From contig JBJMMD010000039.1 of the NCBI GenBank assembly GCA_045804965.1, positions 1-48,272 of the forward strand: a stretch of DNA of 48,272 nucleotides, read 5' to 3'. Under the pieces are notes generated by a model. The model was given only the letters and a program-made list of their open reading frames with translations, did no database searches and was not told the origin of the DNA. Shown piece by piece: positions 24,858 through 33,122 of the stretch (position 1 is the first letter of the stretch; each line of letters opens with the position of its first letter). The DNA is from CAVTUU01 sp045804965. Its GTDB lineage: Bacteria > Chloroflexota > Chloroflexia > Thermomicrobiales > UBA6265. The translations under genes were made by a program, and so were the position numbers.

Positions 24858-25649
24858 CTACCTTACGATCCCCCACGCACCCCATATCTCATCCTCAAAG
24901 CTTGCAGGCGCCGTCAGCCAGTCAAACGCATTTGGTTTCCGCCGGAAGAGTTCGAGGAGCGGAGCGCCATCAGGCAATGCTGCCGGCCACCCTGATCCGG
25001 TCGTGACCGCGGCGACCGCGACGTCGTTGTATCGTCTATTCGCCTCGACGGCGAAGCGACCGTTGTCTTCCACAATGTAATTGGCCGCGCCCTTCGCGGC
25101 GCGGAATGCGCCATAGTCGTTGGTACAGGCTACGGCGACGAGGTCGCTGACAACGAGCGGCCCGCGGCCGATATTGACCGTGACGTGGCCGCAATTGGGT
25201 GGGATAACAATGCGATCACTCGCTTCAGCAAGTTGTACCCAGCCACTGATCTCATTCCGCTTGTCGAACTGGAAAACGAACGCGGCCGAACCTTGGAGCA
25301 CCTCATAGATCTCCGGATACGCGACGCCATCCGGAGCCGTGGAGTGATAGTGGCCGGCGGTTTTCACAAACTCGCGGCCAACTAAGCCGGGCAGGATCAC
25401 GGTGATGTCATAGCGAAGGCCATGTCGACCCAGCAACTCAAGATCATTCCTGGTTCCGACGCCGCGATACATGAGATAGCAAACCCGATCTTCGGTGACG
25501 GCCTCGGGATCGGCGAGCACACCTCGCAGGTGCGAGAGCCGGCGTTCCCCGAGCTCGCCGAGGTGGACATCTCCGGTCGCAATCGCGCGGCATGAGTCAA
25601 GATCGAGCGCAATGGGCAAACCAGAGACGTCGCTCAAATCGATGTGCAC
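24858..25649 (-). CDS. Cupin-type glucose-6-phosphate isomerase
   Basis: This metal-dependent isomerase interconverts fructose-6-phosphate and glucose-6-phosphate. The 263-residue protein has a cupin core: KTAGHYHS and YPEIYEVLQGSAAFVFQ give the metal-binding His, His and Glu, and IPPNCGHVTVN the last His, as in archaeal cupin PGI. It is unrelated to the common SIS-fold PGI. GTG 25649 has GGAG about 8 bases upstream. It is last in a four-gene operon and begins 5 bases after the phosphohexuloisomerase stop; it would pull fructose-6-phosphate made by that enzyme toward glucose-6-phosphate. Confidence 0.85.
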   Translation of the reverse strand: MHIDLSDVSGLPIALDLDSCRAIATGDVHLGELGERRLSHLRGVLADPEAVTEDRVCYLMYRGVGTRNDLELLGRHGLRYDITVILPGLVGREFVKTAGHYHSTAPDGVAYPEIYEVLQGSAAFVFQFDKRNEISGWVQLAEASDRIVIPPNCGHVTVNIGRGPLVVSDLVAVACTNDYGAFRAAKGAANYIVEDNGRFAVEANRRYNDVAVAAVTTGSGWPAALPDGAPLLELFRRKPNAFDWLTAPASFEDEIWGAWGIVR

Positions 25650-25654
25650 CAGAG

Positions 25655-26203
25655 TTACTCCAGGTTCGCGTGGCGGGCGACGAGCTCGTGCTGCGGTGTG
25701 GGCGTCACTTTAAGCACAATCGCCTCGCAGAGCACGAGCGTGCATTGCTCGAAGAGGGAGGCGCCGTATTGCGCAGTCGCCACCCCAGCTGTGCCGCCCT
25801 TGTGTTGCGTCGGCACGGTCACGACCACGTTGGCGGCGTTCGCGAGACGGCTCGCGGCATCGGCGGTGAAGGCGGCAATCGTCGCGCCGGCCGCCTTGGC
25901 TTTCTCCGCGAGCAGGCAGGTGACGGCCGTTTCGCCTGAGCCGGAACACGCGATGAGCAGATCGCCCGCCGCGATGGCTGGCGTTGTCGTTTCGCCGACG
26001 ACGAAGGTTGGCTGGCCGAGGTGCATGAGACGGACGGCGAGCATCCGCATCACCAATCCAGATCTGCCCTCGCCGAGTACGAAAATCCGCTCCGCCTGCC
26101 GCATCGCAGCCGATAGTCGCGTCAATTCCTCGGTGTTCACCCGACTGATGACCGCTGCCTGCTCGCGCAGGATCACCGCCGCGTGTTCGCCGATCGAGGT
26201 CAT
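25655..26203 (-). CDS. hxlB: 6-phospho-3-hexuloisomerase
   Basis: The second enzyme of the ribulose monophosphate pathway, turning hexulose-6-phosphate into fructose-6-phosphate. The 182-residue protein has a SIS fold: FVLGEGRSGLVMRMLAVRL, ACSGSGETAVT (phosphosugar loop) and VPTQHKGGTAGVATAQYGASLFEQ, close to known PHI proteins. Its ATG overlaps the stop of the HAD gene (ATGA). Confidence 0.92.
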   Translation of the reverse strand: MTSIGEHAAVILREQAAVISRVNTEELTRLSAAMRQAERIFVLGEGRSGLVMRMLAVRLMHLGQPTFVVGETTTPAIAAGDLLIACSGSGETAVTCLLAEKAKAAGATIAAFTADAASRLANAANVVVTVPTQHKGGTAGVATAQYGASLFEQCTLVLCEAIVLKVTPTPQHELVARHANLE

Positions 26204-26892
26204 CGTGGTCGTTCAGGGGCTGGAGGGAAGAGCGCGGGCAGGCGCGGATCGTCCCAGGCGGAGAAGACCAAATCGGCGTTGGGGAAGTCGTCGCGCGTGG
26301 TCGTGATCGCAGCGCAATACATGCCCGCCGCTTGTGCCGCGACCACCCCGGCGACGGCGTCTTCAAAGACCATGCAGCGCGCAGGCACGACCTCGAGCCG
26401 TTCCGCCGCCAGAAGAAAAATATCGGGCTCGGGTTTGCCGCGGGAGATGTCGTCCGCCGTGACAATCGCCGCGAAGTAATCGAGCAATCCCAGCTCTTGG
26501 AGCATCCGCGTGGCGGAATGACGGCGAGCCGAGGTCGCGACCGCTTTGGGGATGTGGGCGATGCGAGTCAGAAACGCGCGCACGCCTGGCAGCGGCTCTA
26601 CATTGCCTGCGGCGATCTCCCAGAACGCGCTCGTCACCCGGCTCGACATATCTTCCGCTTGCTCGGGATCGAACCCAAAAAGGTCGCGACTGATCTCCCG
26701 CCCAGGCCGTCCAGAGACACGAAGGGTATAGTCGGCGCCGTCAAACTCGATTCCAAGGTCATGCAATGCCCGGATCCACGATTGTTGGTGGAAGGGCTCA
26801 GTGTGCACCAGCGTGCCGTCCATGTCGAAGATCGCGCCGGCGAACGGGCCCGCGGTAGCGCGTTCGGTGTTCTCTTGTCGGGTGCCCGTCAT
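26200..26892 (-). CDS. HAD-superfamily phosphatase/mutase inside the RuMP operon
   Basis: A 230-residue beta-phosphoglucomutase-like HAD protein. Motif I is IFDMDGTLVHTEP (nucleophile and acid Asp), motif II TSARRHSA, the lysine loop SRGKPEPDIFL and motif III MVFEDAVAGVVAA. A helical cap lies between motifs I and II. It overlaps the hexulose-6-phosphate synthase stop and the phosphohexuloisomerase start by four bases each, so it is translated with them. It could dephosphorylate or isomerise a sugar phosphate of the pathway. The frame runs further upstream to 27549 but that part is antisense-like shadow of the synthase gene. Confidence 0.88.
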   Translation of the reverse strand: MTGTRQENTERATAGPFAGAIFDMDGTLVHTEPFHQQSWIRALHDLGIEFDGADYTLRVSGRPGREISRDLFGFDPEQAEDMSSRVTSAFWEIAAGNVEPLPGVRAFLTRIAHIPKAVATSARRHSATRMLQELGLLDYFAAIVTADDISRGKPEPDIFLLAAERLEVVPARCMVFEDAVAGVVAAQAAGMYCAAITTTRDDFPNADLVFSAWDDPRLPALFPPAPERPR

Positions 26893-27521
26893 CGCGTCAA
26901 TGCCTGCTTCAACGTTGCGGCAACGTCGGCGGGATTCGTCGCCCCGACGATGGCCGAACCAACGACGACAATCGCCGGATTCGATGCCAAGACATCGGCG
27001 ATCGTAGCCGGCGAGATGCCTCCGGCGACGCACAGGGGCAGGTTCGTTGCCCCAGCGACCGCCGCGAAATCGCCCGCCGGTCTGCTTTTGCCCGTGCGCG
27101 ATTTGTCGGTTCCAGCATGGATGCCCAGGTAAGCGACGCCGAGCGATGCCAATGCCCGCGCCCGCGCCGGTTTGTCGCGAACGCCCATCAAGTCGACACA
27201 AATCTGCTTGCCCTGCCGCTCGGCGGCGGCGACCGCGGCGGCGATCGTCGCATCGCTCGCGCACCCCAGTACGGTCACCAGATCGGCGCCGGCATCGAAC
27301 GCCAACTCTGCCTCGTACTCGCCAGCGTCCATCGTCTTCATGTCCGCGACGATCAGCTTGCCCGGCGACGCCGCCCGCAGCCGCGTCACTGCCCCAATCC
27401 CCTCGCGCTTGATCATCGGCGTCCCCGCCTCGACGAGATCCACCGAATCGAGCACCGACGGCAACATCGTAATGGCATCGTCGACCGAAATCGTATCGAG
27501 CGCGATTTGTAACAACGTCAT
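26889..27521 (-). CDS. hxlA: 3-hexulose-6-phosphate synthase
   Basis: This enzyme joins formaldehyde to ribulose-5-phosphate, or runs in reverse to make pentose phosphate. The 210-residue TIM barrel of the OMPDC superfamily has LVEAGTPMIKREG, VADMKTMDAGEYEAELAF, ADLVTVLG, VDLMGVRDKPARA and LGIHAGTDKSRTG. The last motif favours HPS over keto-gulonate phosphate decarboxylase. It is the first gene of the operon; on the minus strand TACAAT (27563-27558) is a possible -10 about 40 bases upstream. GGCGGAG serves as ribosome site. Confidence 0.92.
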   Translation of the reverse strand: MTLLQIALDTISVDDAITMLPSVLDSVDLVEAGTPMIKREGIGAVTRLRAASPGKLIVADMKTMDAGEYEAELAFDAGADLVTVLGCASDATIAAAVAAAERQGKQICVDLMGVRDKPARARALASLGVAYLGIHAGTDKSRTGKSRPAGDFAAVAGATNLPLCVAGGISPATIADVLASNPAIVVVGSAIVGATNPADVAATLKQALTR

Positions 27522-27606
27522 CGCCGGCTCCGCCCGCTGCGCGCATCAATCCAGGGCATTGTACGTTGCGGTATCCTGGGCGGCTGCTTAGTACCCAGAG
27601 GAGGAA

Positions 27607-28428
27607 ATGATGGTCGAGCGGGCGTCATTCAATGAAGAAGTGCGCGAGATTTGGGATCAGAATGCGGCGTTTTGGAATGAGCGCATGGGAGAAGGGAATG
27701 CGTTTCACTTGCAGTTGGTTCTCCCTTCGATCGAGCGGCTGCTCGACCTGCAGCCAGGCGAAACCGTGCTCGAACTCGCCTGTGGCAACGGCCAGCTCGC
27801 CCGGCAATTAGCACGGCACGGCGTGCAGATCACGGCGACCGATTTCAGCGGCGCGCTCATTGAGATCGCGCGCGACCGCACGGCGCAGGACCCGGATCTA
27901 GCGGGTCGAATCACGTTTCAGGTGCTCGATGCGACCGATGAAACTGCCTTGCTCGCGCTCGGCGAGCAGCGATTCGATGCCGTCGTCTGCAGCATGGCAA
28001 TCATGGACATGGCCGACATCCGACCAATGATGCAGGCGAGCGCCCGCCTGCTCAAGCCCGGAGGCCGCTTCGTTTTCGCGCTCACCCATCCGTGTTTCAA
28101 CCACACCGGCATCGTGCGCACGATCGAAGAAGAGGACAGAGAAGGCGAAATCGTGCGGACCTATGGCATCAAAGTCGTGCGCTATTTGACGAACAGTCCG
28201 CAGCGGGGACTCGCCATGATCGGGCAGCCGGTGCCGCACTACTACTTCGACCGACCCTTGAGCATCCTCTTCGGCGAAGCGTTCGCCGCCGGTTTCGTAG
28301 TCGACGGTCTCCTTGAACCATCCTTCGCAGCCGAGGAGGAGGGCAACCGGACAACCGATTGGCAGCAGTTCAAAGAGATTCCGCCGGTGCTGGTGGCGCG
28401 CTTGCGAATCCTGGGGCCGGGGGTGTGA
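27607..28428 (+). CDS. Class I SAM-dependent methyltransferase
   Basis: A 273-residue soluble methyltransferase. The SAM-binding motif is VLELACGNGQLARQLARHG, the acidic end of strand 2 is TATDFSGALIEIA, and VLDATDE, FDAVVCSMAIMDM and LLKPGGRFVFALTHP complete the Rossmann fold. The substrate is unknown; the form is like UbiE/Coq5-type enzymes. ATG 27607 and ATG 27610 both follow GGAGGAA. It diverges from the RuMP operon, with 85 bases between them. Confidence 0.85.
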   Translation: MMVERASFNEEVREIWDQNAAFWNERMGEGNAFHLQLVLPSIERLLDLQPGETVLELACGNGQLARQLARHGVQITATDFSGALIEIARDRTAQDPDLAGRITFQVLDATDETALLALGEQRFDAVVCSMAIMDMADIRPMMQASARLLKPGGRFVFALTHPCFNHTGIVRTIEEEDREGEIVRTYGIKVVRYLTNSPQRGLAMIGQPVPHYYFDRPLSILFGEAFAAGFVVDGLLEPSFAAEEEGNRTTDWQQFKEIPPVLVARLRILGPGV

Positions 28429-28495
28429 TTCGGTCTGCCGACCGCGTACGATGCTCGGAACTGATTTGATCGCGTGCGAAGGAAGTAGGCGGACG

Positions 28496-29044
28496 ATGGT
28501 GAATCTGTGGGATGTGCACCTGAGCGATGTCGAGGTCATCCTCGAACCGGGCGGAGGCGGGAAGATCCCGTTCCAACCGCTCGTGCAGGGACTACGGGCC
28601 GTGCTCAGCGTCGCCGCGATCGAAAAGTTGGCGCGGCAAGGAGTTGCGCTCGCCTCGACGAAAGCGCCGGTCGACATCACGCTCACCGGTGTGCGCATCG
28701 TCGGCGACGCAATCGAAATCGCCACCCATGCCGGCAAGGGCTTTCTCGGCGCCGATCTGACCGCCCGCCTCGGACTCTCCGTGTTGGACGGGAAGGAGAT
28801 TCGGGTCGCGCTCGTCGGGCTCGATGCGCCCAAGTTCATTCCCGTTGCGCCGATGCTTAACAAGGCGCTGGTCAAAGCCGCTGAAGTTCCGGGCGTTCGC
28901 CTCGATCCCGATTCCGATCGCGCCGTCCTCATCGATCCCGCCGCGATCCTCGCCCAAAATGGCCTCCCCGCCCGCCTCGGCCCCGGCGTCTGGAGCACAG
29001 CAGTCCAGTCGGACTCCGTCGAGGTCGCATTTGGAGAATCGTGA
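28496..29044 (+). CDS. Conserved-looking protein of unknown function
   Basis: Not recognised with confidence. The 182-residue product (ATG 28496, with AGGCGG just upstream) has no signal peptide or membrane helix. It alternates strand-like and helix-like stretches (VDITLTGVRIVGDAIEIAT, LIDPAAILAQNGLP) and is rich in Val, Leu and Ala. The pattern faintly resembles LmeA/DUF2993-type lipid-binding proteins, but this is a guess. It follows the methyltransferase by 67 bases on the same strand and may be co-transcribed. Codon use fits its neighbours. Confidence 0.65.
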   Translation: MVNLWDVHLSDVEVILEPGGGGKIPFQPLVQGLRAVLSVAAIEKLARQGVALASTKAPVDITLTGVRIVGDAIEIATHAGKGFLGADLTARLGLSVLDGKEIRVALVGLDAPKFIPVAPMLNKALVKAAEVPGVRLDPDSDRAVLIDPAAILAQNGLPARLGPGVWSTAVQSDSVEVAFGES

Positions 29045-29073
29045 GCGACCTCACCTAGTGCCCCTGTGTTCCC

Positions 29074-29252
29074 GAGGCTAAATGCCCGGGCTACGATCAA
29101 CGAAGCCATGCCAGGGCTGACGAGCGAAGTCGCGCTGCCCGTGCACAGGAGGGGCGCACAGCTGTACGCCCGCCGGGTGAAGACGGCAGTTGCCATAGCT
29201 GACCGCGTCGCAATCAATTCCAGGCGCACGGTTGCGCGCCCCTACGACTGCC
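29074..29252. repeat. Cluster of three dispersed repeats
   Basis: 29074-29126 holds the GCCCGGGCTACGA element, the sister of 19605-19660. 29151-29172 and 29222-29252 hold GGGGCGCAC-type hairpins (GGCG...CGCC). They fill most of the 368-base gap before the next gene. No coding signal was seen. Confidence 0.68.
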
Positions 29253-29412
29253 CGCCTCTGCGCTGACCTTTTCAGCCCTGGAAGGGCTTCATTCGCGGCG
29301 GCGCCGAGCAAAAGAAACTCCACCTCTCCGCGCATCTGATTTAGCACCCGCCTTTGCCGTCCGGCGTACAATCGGCTGTCGGCGATCGCGGATGGCGGTG
29401 CGTGGAGCGGGC

Positions 29413-30258
29413 ATGACACGAACTCACCTTCCCTGGACCTTCATGCTCCTTGCCTCCCTAACGCTGCTCGCGATCCCAGCCCAGGCAGCTCCTCGTGACA
29501 AAGCGGTCCAGTTTGTTGATATCGGCGACCGCCAACTCGCGCTCCGTTGCAGTGGAAAAGGAAGTCCAACCGTCATCCTCGAAGCCGGACTCACTGCCAG
29601 TTCTCTTTCCTGGTATCTCGTCCAGCCCGGCGTCGCCGCCTTCACGCGCGTTTGCTCGTATGACCGCGCCAATCTCGGTCAGAGCGATTCGGTCGAAGGA
29701 CCGCGCACGGCAAAGGACGCCGCGGACGATCTCGCCGCCCTGTTGATGGCCGCCCACATTCCCGGCCCCTACATTTTGGTCGGCGCGTCCTTCGGCGGCC
29801 ACATCGTCCGCCTCTTCGCCGCTCAGCATCCGGGTGAGATTGCGGGTATCGTGCTCGTCGATGCCTCGCACGAGGACCAAGAAGCGCGCATGGCTGCCGT
29901 GCTAACGCCGGATCAACTCCGGGCGCTCGATCTCAACGCCTCCCGGAATATCGAACACATGGACCTCGCCGCCAGCGACAAAGAAGTGAAAGCGATTGGC
30001 GTTCTCCCCACGGCATCGCTCGTCGTAATCAGCGCGGCGCGAGACAAACCGGTGCCGCCCGGATTCCCCGATAAAGAACTGAACCAGATCTGGCGGAGGT
30101 TGCAACGGGATCTCACGAAGCTCTCGGCGAACAGCGTTCAATTGATCGCTAAAAAAAGCGAGCACGACATCGCCGTGGATGAACCGGACATCGTCGTTCG
30201 TGGCGTCCGCCTCGCCTATGACGCCTTCCGTTCAGGGAGATTGCTCATACAGCCTTGA
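29413..30258 (+). CDS. Secreted alpha/beta hydrolase
   Basis: A signal peptide (WTFMLLASLTLLAIPAQAA) precedes an alpha/beta hydrolase fold of about 255 residues. VILEAGLTASSLSW gives the oxyanion region, VGASFGGHIVRLFA holds the nucleophile Ser, VLVDASHEDQ a conserved strand and KKSEHDIAVDEP the catalytic His. Start ATG 29413 has GGAG 6-8 bases upstream; ATG 29392 would extend the N-terminus with no site. The substrate, probably an ester or lipid outside the cell, is unknown. Confidence 0.85.
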   Translation: MTRTHLPWTFMLLASLTLLAIPAQAAPRDKAVQFVDIGDRQLALRCSGKGSPTVILEAGLTASSLSWYLVQPGVAAFTRVCSYDRANLGQSDSVEGPRTAKDAADDLAALLMAAHIPGPYILVGASFGGHIVRLFAAQHPGEIAGIVLVDASHEDQEARMAAVLTPDQLRALDLNASRNIEHMDLAASDKEVKAIGVLPTASLVVISAARDKPVPPGFPDKELNQIWRRLQRDLTKLSANSVQLIAKKSEHDIAVDEPDIVVRGVRLAYDAFRSGRLLIQP

Positions 30259-30280
30259 GCAATGCGTCCATCCGCTGATT

Positions 30281-30454
30281 GTCATCCCGAGCGACCCTAC
30301 GTCGAAACCCCGAGCGCTTCCCCGTCTTTTTGCGCGCCGCTCCCTCCGTCATACTGCGCACGTTCCCCGTCATTCTGAGCGAAAGCGAAGAATCTCTCCC
30401 TACCCACCGCCATCTTCACCAGAGCCAGATGCCTCGGCTTCGCTCGGCATGACG
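30281..30454. repeat. GTCATTCTGAGCG inverted repeat with partial copies
   Basis: Partial copies begin at 30281 (GTCATCCCGAGCG) and 30348. A full left arm at 30369-30398 pairs with the right arm ending CTCGGCATGACG (30442-30453). It fills the 200-base gap between two convergent genes and may stop transcription. Confidence 0.72.
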
Positions 30455-30459
30455 ATGAG

Positions 30460-31425
30460 CTAACTCCATGCATAATCCGCCGCGAACGCAACCACGCCGA
30501 GTCCGTCGACGCCAATCGCGCGCGGGTCGAGGTGAAGGCTGGTGACATTGATCCCGGCAAAGGGGCGAAGATTGAAGAGGCGGAGGAGATGGTCGTGCGG
30601 CCGGTTGTACCCTTTGATGATCGGCGTCACCCAGGCGACGACCTCGACCGTGACCGCGATCGGGCGCGCATCGCCGGTCTCGTTCCGATGCCGGCGGATG
30701 CATCGCTCTGCGGACGCGCGCCCGAGGACGACCGCGCTCTCGCCGACGGCCTGGCTCATCGTCGCTTTGTCGATGATATCGTCCGCCCCAGCCACGCGGA
30801 TGGTAAGCGCGAGAGACGGCTCATCAGCCTGCAGGGCGATCTGCGGCCCGAGGATGCCATCGACGATGTCCTGCACCGCGTCGAGATCGGCGCTCATCAC
30901 GACATCGCCCTCACCTGTATAACTCGGGATCACAAAGGCGCCGGGTGGATAGTCGCCTCGGCTCTCACTCAACCGCTGTTTCTTGAGCAAGATCGCGGGA
31001 ATGCCGGCCACGGCCGAATACATAGCCCCGACCGGATAACCCGACATCCCCGGCACTAGCACGACATCGACGCGGGCTTGCTGCAGATGCTCCGCGGCTT
31101 CCCGCACGTGCGGCCCAACGAACTCAGGCCGGACCGCGGTTTTGAGCAGGCTGCCGTATTCGATCCCAGCTCCGCCACCTGGAAAGACCCTGGTCGCCCC
31201 GAGCCGGAGCAGTCCGCGCAGCAATTGTTTCGAGCCTTGACTCAGCGCCGAGGCGGCAATCGCGGCTTCGCTCTCGTCGTACGGAATCGCGTGAAAAAGC
31301 GGCAATTGCGGAGTGGCGATGACCTGTTCCGGCGGCCGCTCGTAGCGCGGCAACGACGCCACGTCCGCGACAATCTCCATCTGCTCAACTCGAACCGTCA
31401 CGCTCGTCCGCTCGCCCACTGCCAC
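30460..31425 (-). CDS. Divergent phosphoribosyltransferase-like protein
   Basis: A 321-residue protein. VDVVLVPGMSGYPVGAMYSA followed by GIPAILLKKQ looks like the pyrophosphate loop and next strand of type I phosphoribosyltransferases. The usual PRPP loop (two Asp then TG) is not clear; GEGDVVMSADLDAVQDIVDG stands in its place. The C-terminal third (about 210-321) has no recognisable family. The next gene, divergent, encodes an 8-oxoguanine deaminase, and a nucleoside transporter is nearby, so a role in purine salvage or its control is plausible. GTG 31425 and GTG 31419 are both weakly placed starts. Confidence 0.62.
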   Translation of the reverse strand: MAVGERTSVTVRVEQMEIVADVASLPRYERPPEQVIATPQLPLFHAIPYDESEAAIAASALSQGSKQLLRGLLRLGATRVFPGGGAGIEYGSLLKTAVRPEFVGPHVREAAEHLQQARVDVVLVPGMSGYPVGAMYSAVAGIPAILLKKQRLSESRGDYPPGAFVIPSYTGEGDVVMSADLDAVQDIVDGILGPQIALQADEPSLALTIRVAGADDIIDKATMSQAVGESAVVLGRASAERCIRRHRNETGDARPIAVTVEVVAWVTPIIKGYNRPHDHLLRLFNLRPFAGINVTSLHLDPRAIGVDGLGVVAFAADYAWS

Positions 31426-31470
31426 CCCCTGATTGCCGGTCGTTCCTCGTATGATAGGTGATAGGGAGAC

Positions 31471-31620
31471 CAGCCCTCACCCGAAAACGACCCTCACCCG
31501 GCCCTGCCGGCCTGTCCTCTCCCTAATGCGCAGGGCGAGGGCACGAAATGCCCGGTTCCCCTCTCCCTTCGTCAAAAAGGTGGGTGCCCTTTGCGCAGGG
31601 TTGGGGGTGAGGGTTTTTGG
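31471..31620. repeat. CCTCACCC / CTCTCCC repeat block
   Basis: Pieces such as AGCCCTCACCC, CCCTCACCCGGCCCTG, CCTGTCCTCTCCC, TTCCCCTCTCCCTTCG and GGGTTGGGGGTGAGGG alternate on both strands. The same family appears at 47752-47870 and, inside a gene, at 44905-44940. It occupies most of the gap between two divergent genes, so their promoters lie in or beside it. Confidence 0.72.
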
Positions 31621-31655
31621 CAGGGAACCTTTCGAATACCAGGGAGCCAACGCCA

Positions 31656-33035
31656 ATGCCAACGATGCTCGTGCGGAACGCCGATTTCCTGGTCACCATG
31701 GACGACATGGGGACGATCTTGCCCGGCGGAGGAGTGCTTGTCGGCGACAACGTGATCCAGCAAGTTGGCCCGGCCCCCGATCTTCCGAGCGGGGCCGACC
31801 AGATCGTCGATGCTCGCGGCATGATCATCCTGCCCGGTTTAATCAACACGCATCACCACTTTTTCCAGACCCTGACCCGCAACCTCCCGGCCGCGCAGAA
31901 CGCCAAACTCTTCGACTGGCTGGTCACGCATTACCCAATCTGGGCCGGTCTGACGCCGGAAGCAATCGCGGTCAGCACCAAGATCGCCGTCGCCGAGCTC
32001 ATCCTCTCCGGATGCACAACCACGAGCGACCACACCTATCTCTGGCCGAACGGGGCGAAAGTCGACGACCAAATCGAGGCCGCGCGGGAATTCGGCATCC
32101 GCTTTCACGCCGCGCGCGGCTCGATGTCGGTCGGAACTTCGCAAGGCGGGCTGCCGCCCGATAGCGTGGTCGAGGATGAGGACGAGATTTTGCGCGATTC
32201 CCGTCGCGTGATCGAGACGTATCACGATCCGGCTCGCTACTCGATGCTGCGAATCGTGCTCGCACCCTGCTCTCCCTTTTCTGTCTCGGCCGATCTCATG
32301 CGCGAAAGCGCAGCTCTGGCACGTTCGTATGGTGTCATGAGCCATACACATCTCGCGGAGACCGTTGACGAAGAGGCCTATTGCCAGGAAACCTTTGGCT
32401 GCACGCCGGTCGAGCTTGCCGAAACGCTGGGTTGGTCCGGACACGATGTCTGGCATGCGCACATGGTCCATCCTCATCACGACGAAATTATCCGCCTCGG
32501 CATGACCCACACCGGCATTGCCCACTGTCCAACCTCGAACATGCGGCTCGCTTCCGGAATCGCACCGGTGGGGTTGTGGCTCAGCGCCGGGTGCAAAGTC
32601 GGCTTGGGCGTCGACGGCTCCGCTTCTAACGACGGCAGCCACCTCTTGGCCGAAGCCCGGCAGGCAATGCTTCTTCAACGCGTCGGTCGCGGACCGGCCG
32701 CGCTCTCGGCGGTCGAGACGCTGCGCCTGGCGACGCGCGGGGGAGCAGACGTGCTCGGCCGCGACGACATCGGTCAGCTCGCCCCCGGCATGGCCGCCGA
32801 TTTGATTGGCTACCGCCTGGATACCGTCGGCTTCGCCGGGGGCGCGGTTCACGACCCCCTCGCCGCGCTCGTCTTTTGCCAACCGCCGCTCGTCGATCTG
32901 AGCGTGATCAACGGCAAGATCCGGGCGCAAGACGGCCATCTGGTCGATATCGACATCGCCCCCATCATTCATCGCCACAACGACATCGCGCGGTTGCTCG
33001 TGCGCGGCGAACTCGCGGCGAAAATAGTCGCCTAG
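31656..33035 (+). CDS. 8-oxoguanine deaminase (amidohydrolase)
   Basis: This zinc-dependent amidohydrolase of the AtzA/TrzN group is predicted to convert 8-oxoguanine to uric acid and ammonia. The 459-residue protein has metal ligands in NTHHHFFQTLTRNLP, THLAETVDEE, WHAHMVHPHHDEI and GVDGSASNDGSH. NAKLFDWLVTHYPIWAGLTPE is characteristic of 8-oxoguanine deaminases. ATG 31656 has GGGAG about 9 bases upstream; ATG 31665 is second choice. Related deaminases act on guanine, SAH or triazines, so the exact substrate is a family-based call. With xanthine dehydrogenase nearby it fits purine breakdown. Confidence 0.85.
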   Translation: MPTMLVRNADFLVTMDDMGTILPGGGVLVGDNVIQQVGPAPDLPSGADQIVDARGMIILPGLINTHHHFFQTLTRNLPAAQNAKLFDWLVTHYPIWAGLTPEAIAVSTKIAVAELILSGCTTTSDHTYLWPNGAKVDDQIEAAREFGIRFHAARGSMSVGTSQGGLPPDSVVEDEDEILRDSRRVIETYHDPARYSMLRIVLAPCSPFSVSADLMRESAALARSYGVMSHTHLAETVDEEAYCQETFGCTPVELAETLGWSGHDVWHAHMVHPHHDEIIRLGMTHTGIAHCPTSNMRLASGIAPVGLWLSAGCKVGLGVDGSASNDGSHLLAEARQAMLLQRVGRGPAALSAVETLRLATRGGADVLGRDDIGQLAPGMAADLIGYRLDTVGFAGGAVHDPLAALVFCQPPLVDLSVINGKIRAQDGHLVDIDIAPIIHRHNDIARLLVRGELAAKIVA

Positions 33036-33122
33036 CTCGCACAAGGCAGGAAAAAACACGGGATTTGTTCGCTGACGTTGGCGACCTTGGGACGTGCCCG
33101 GCAGCGAATTCAGAAAGGAGCC

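Noticed and set aside
31839..33059. 406-codon open frame on the minus strand
   Set aside because: Antisense shadow of the 8-oxoguanine deaminase gene.
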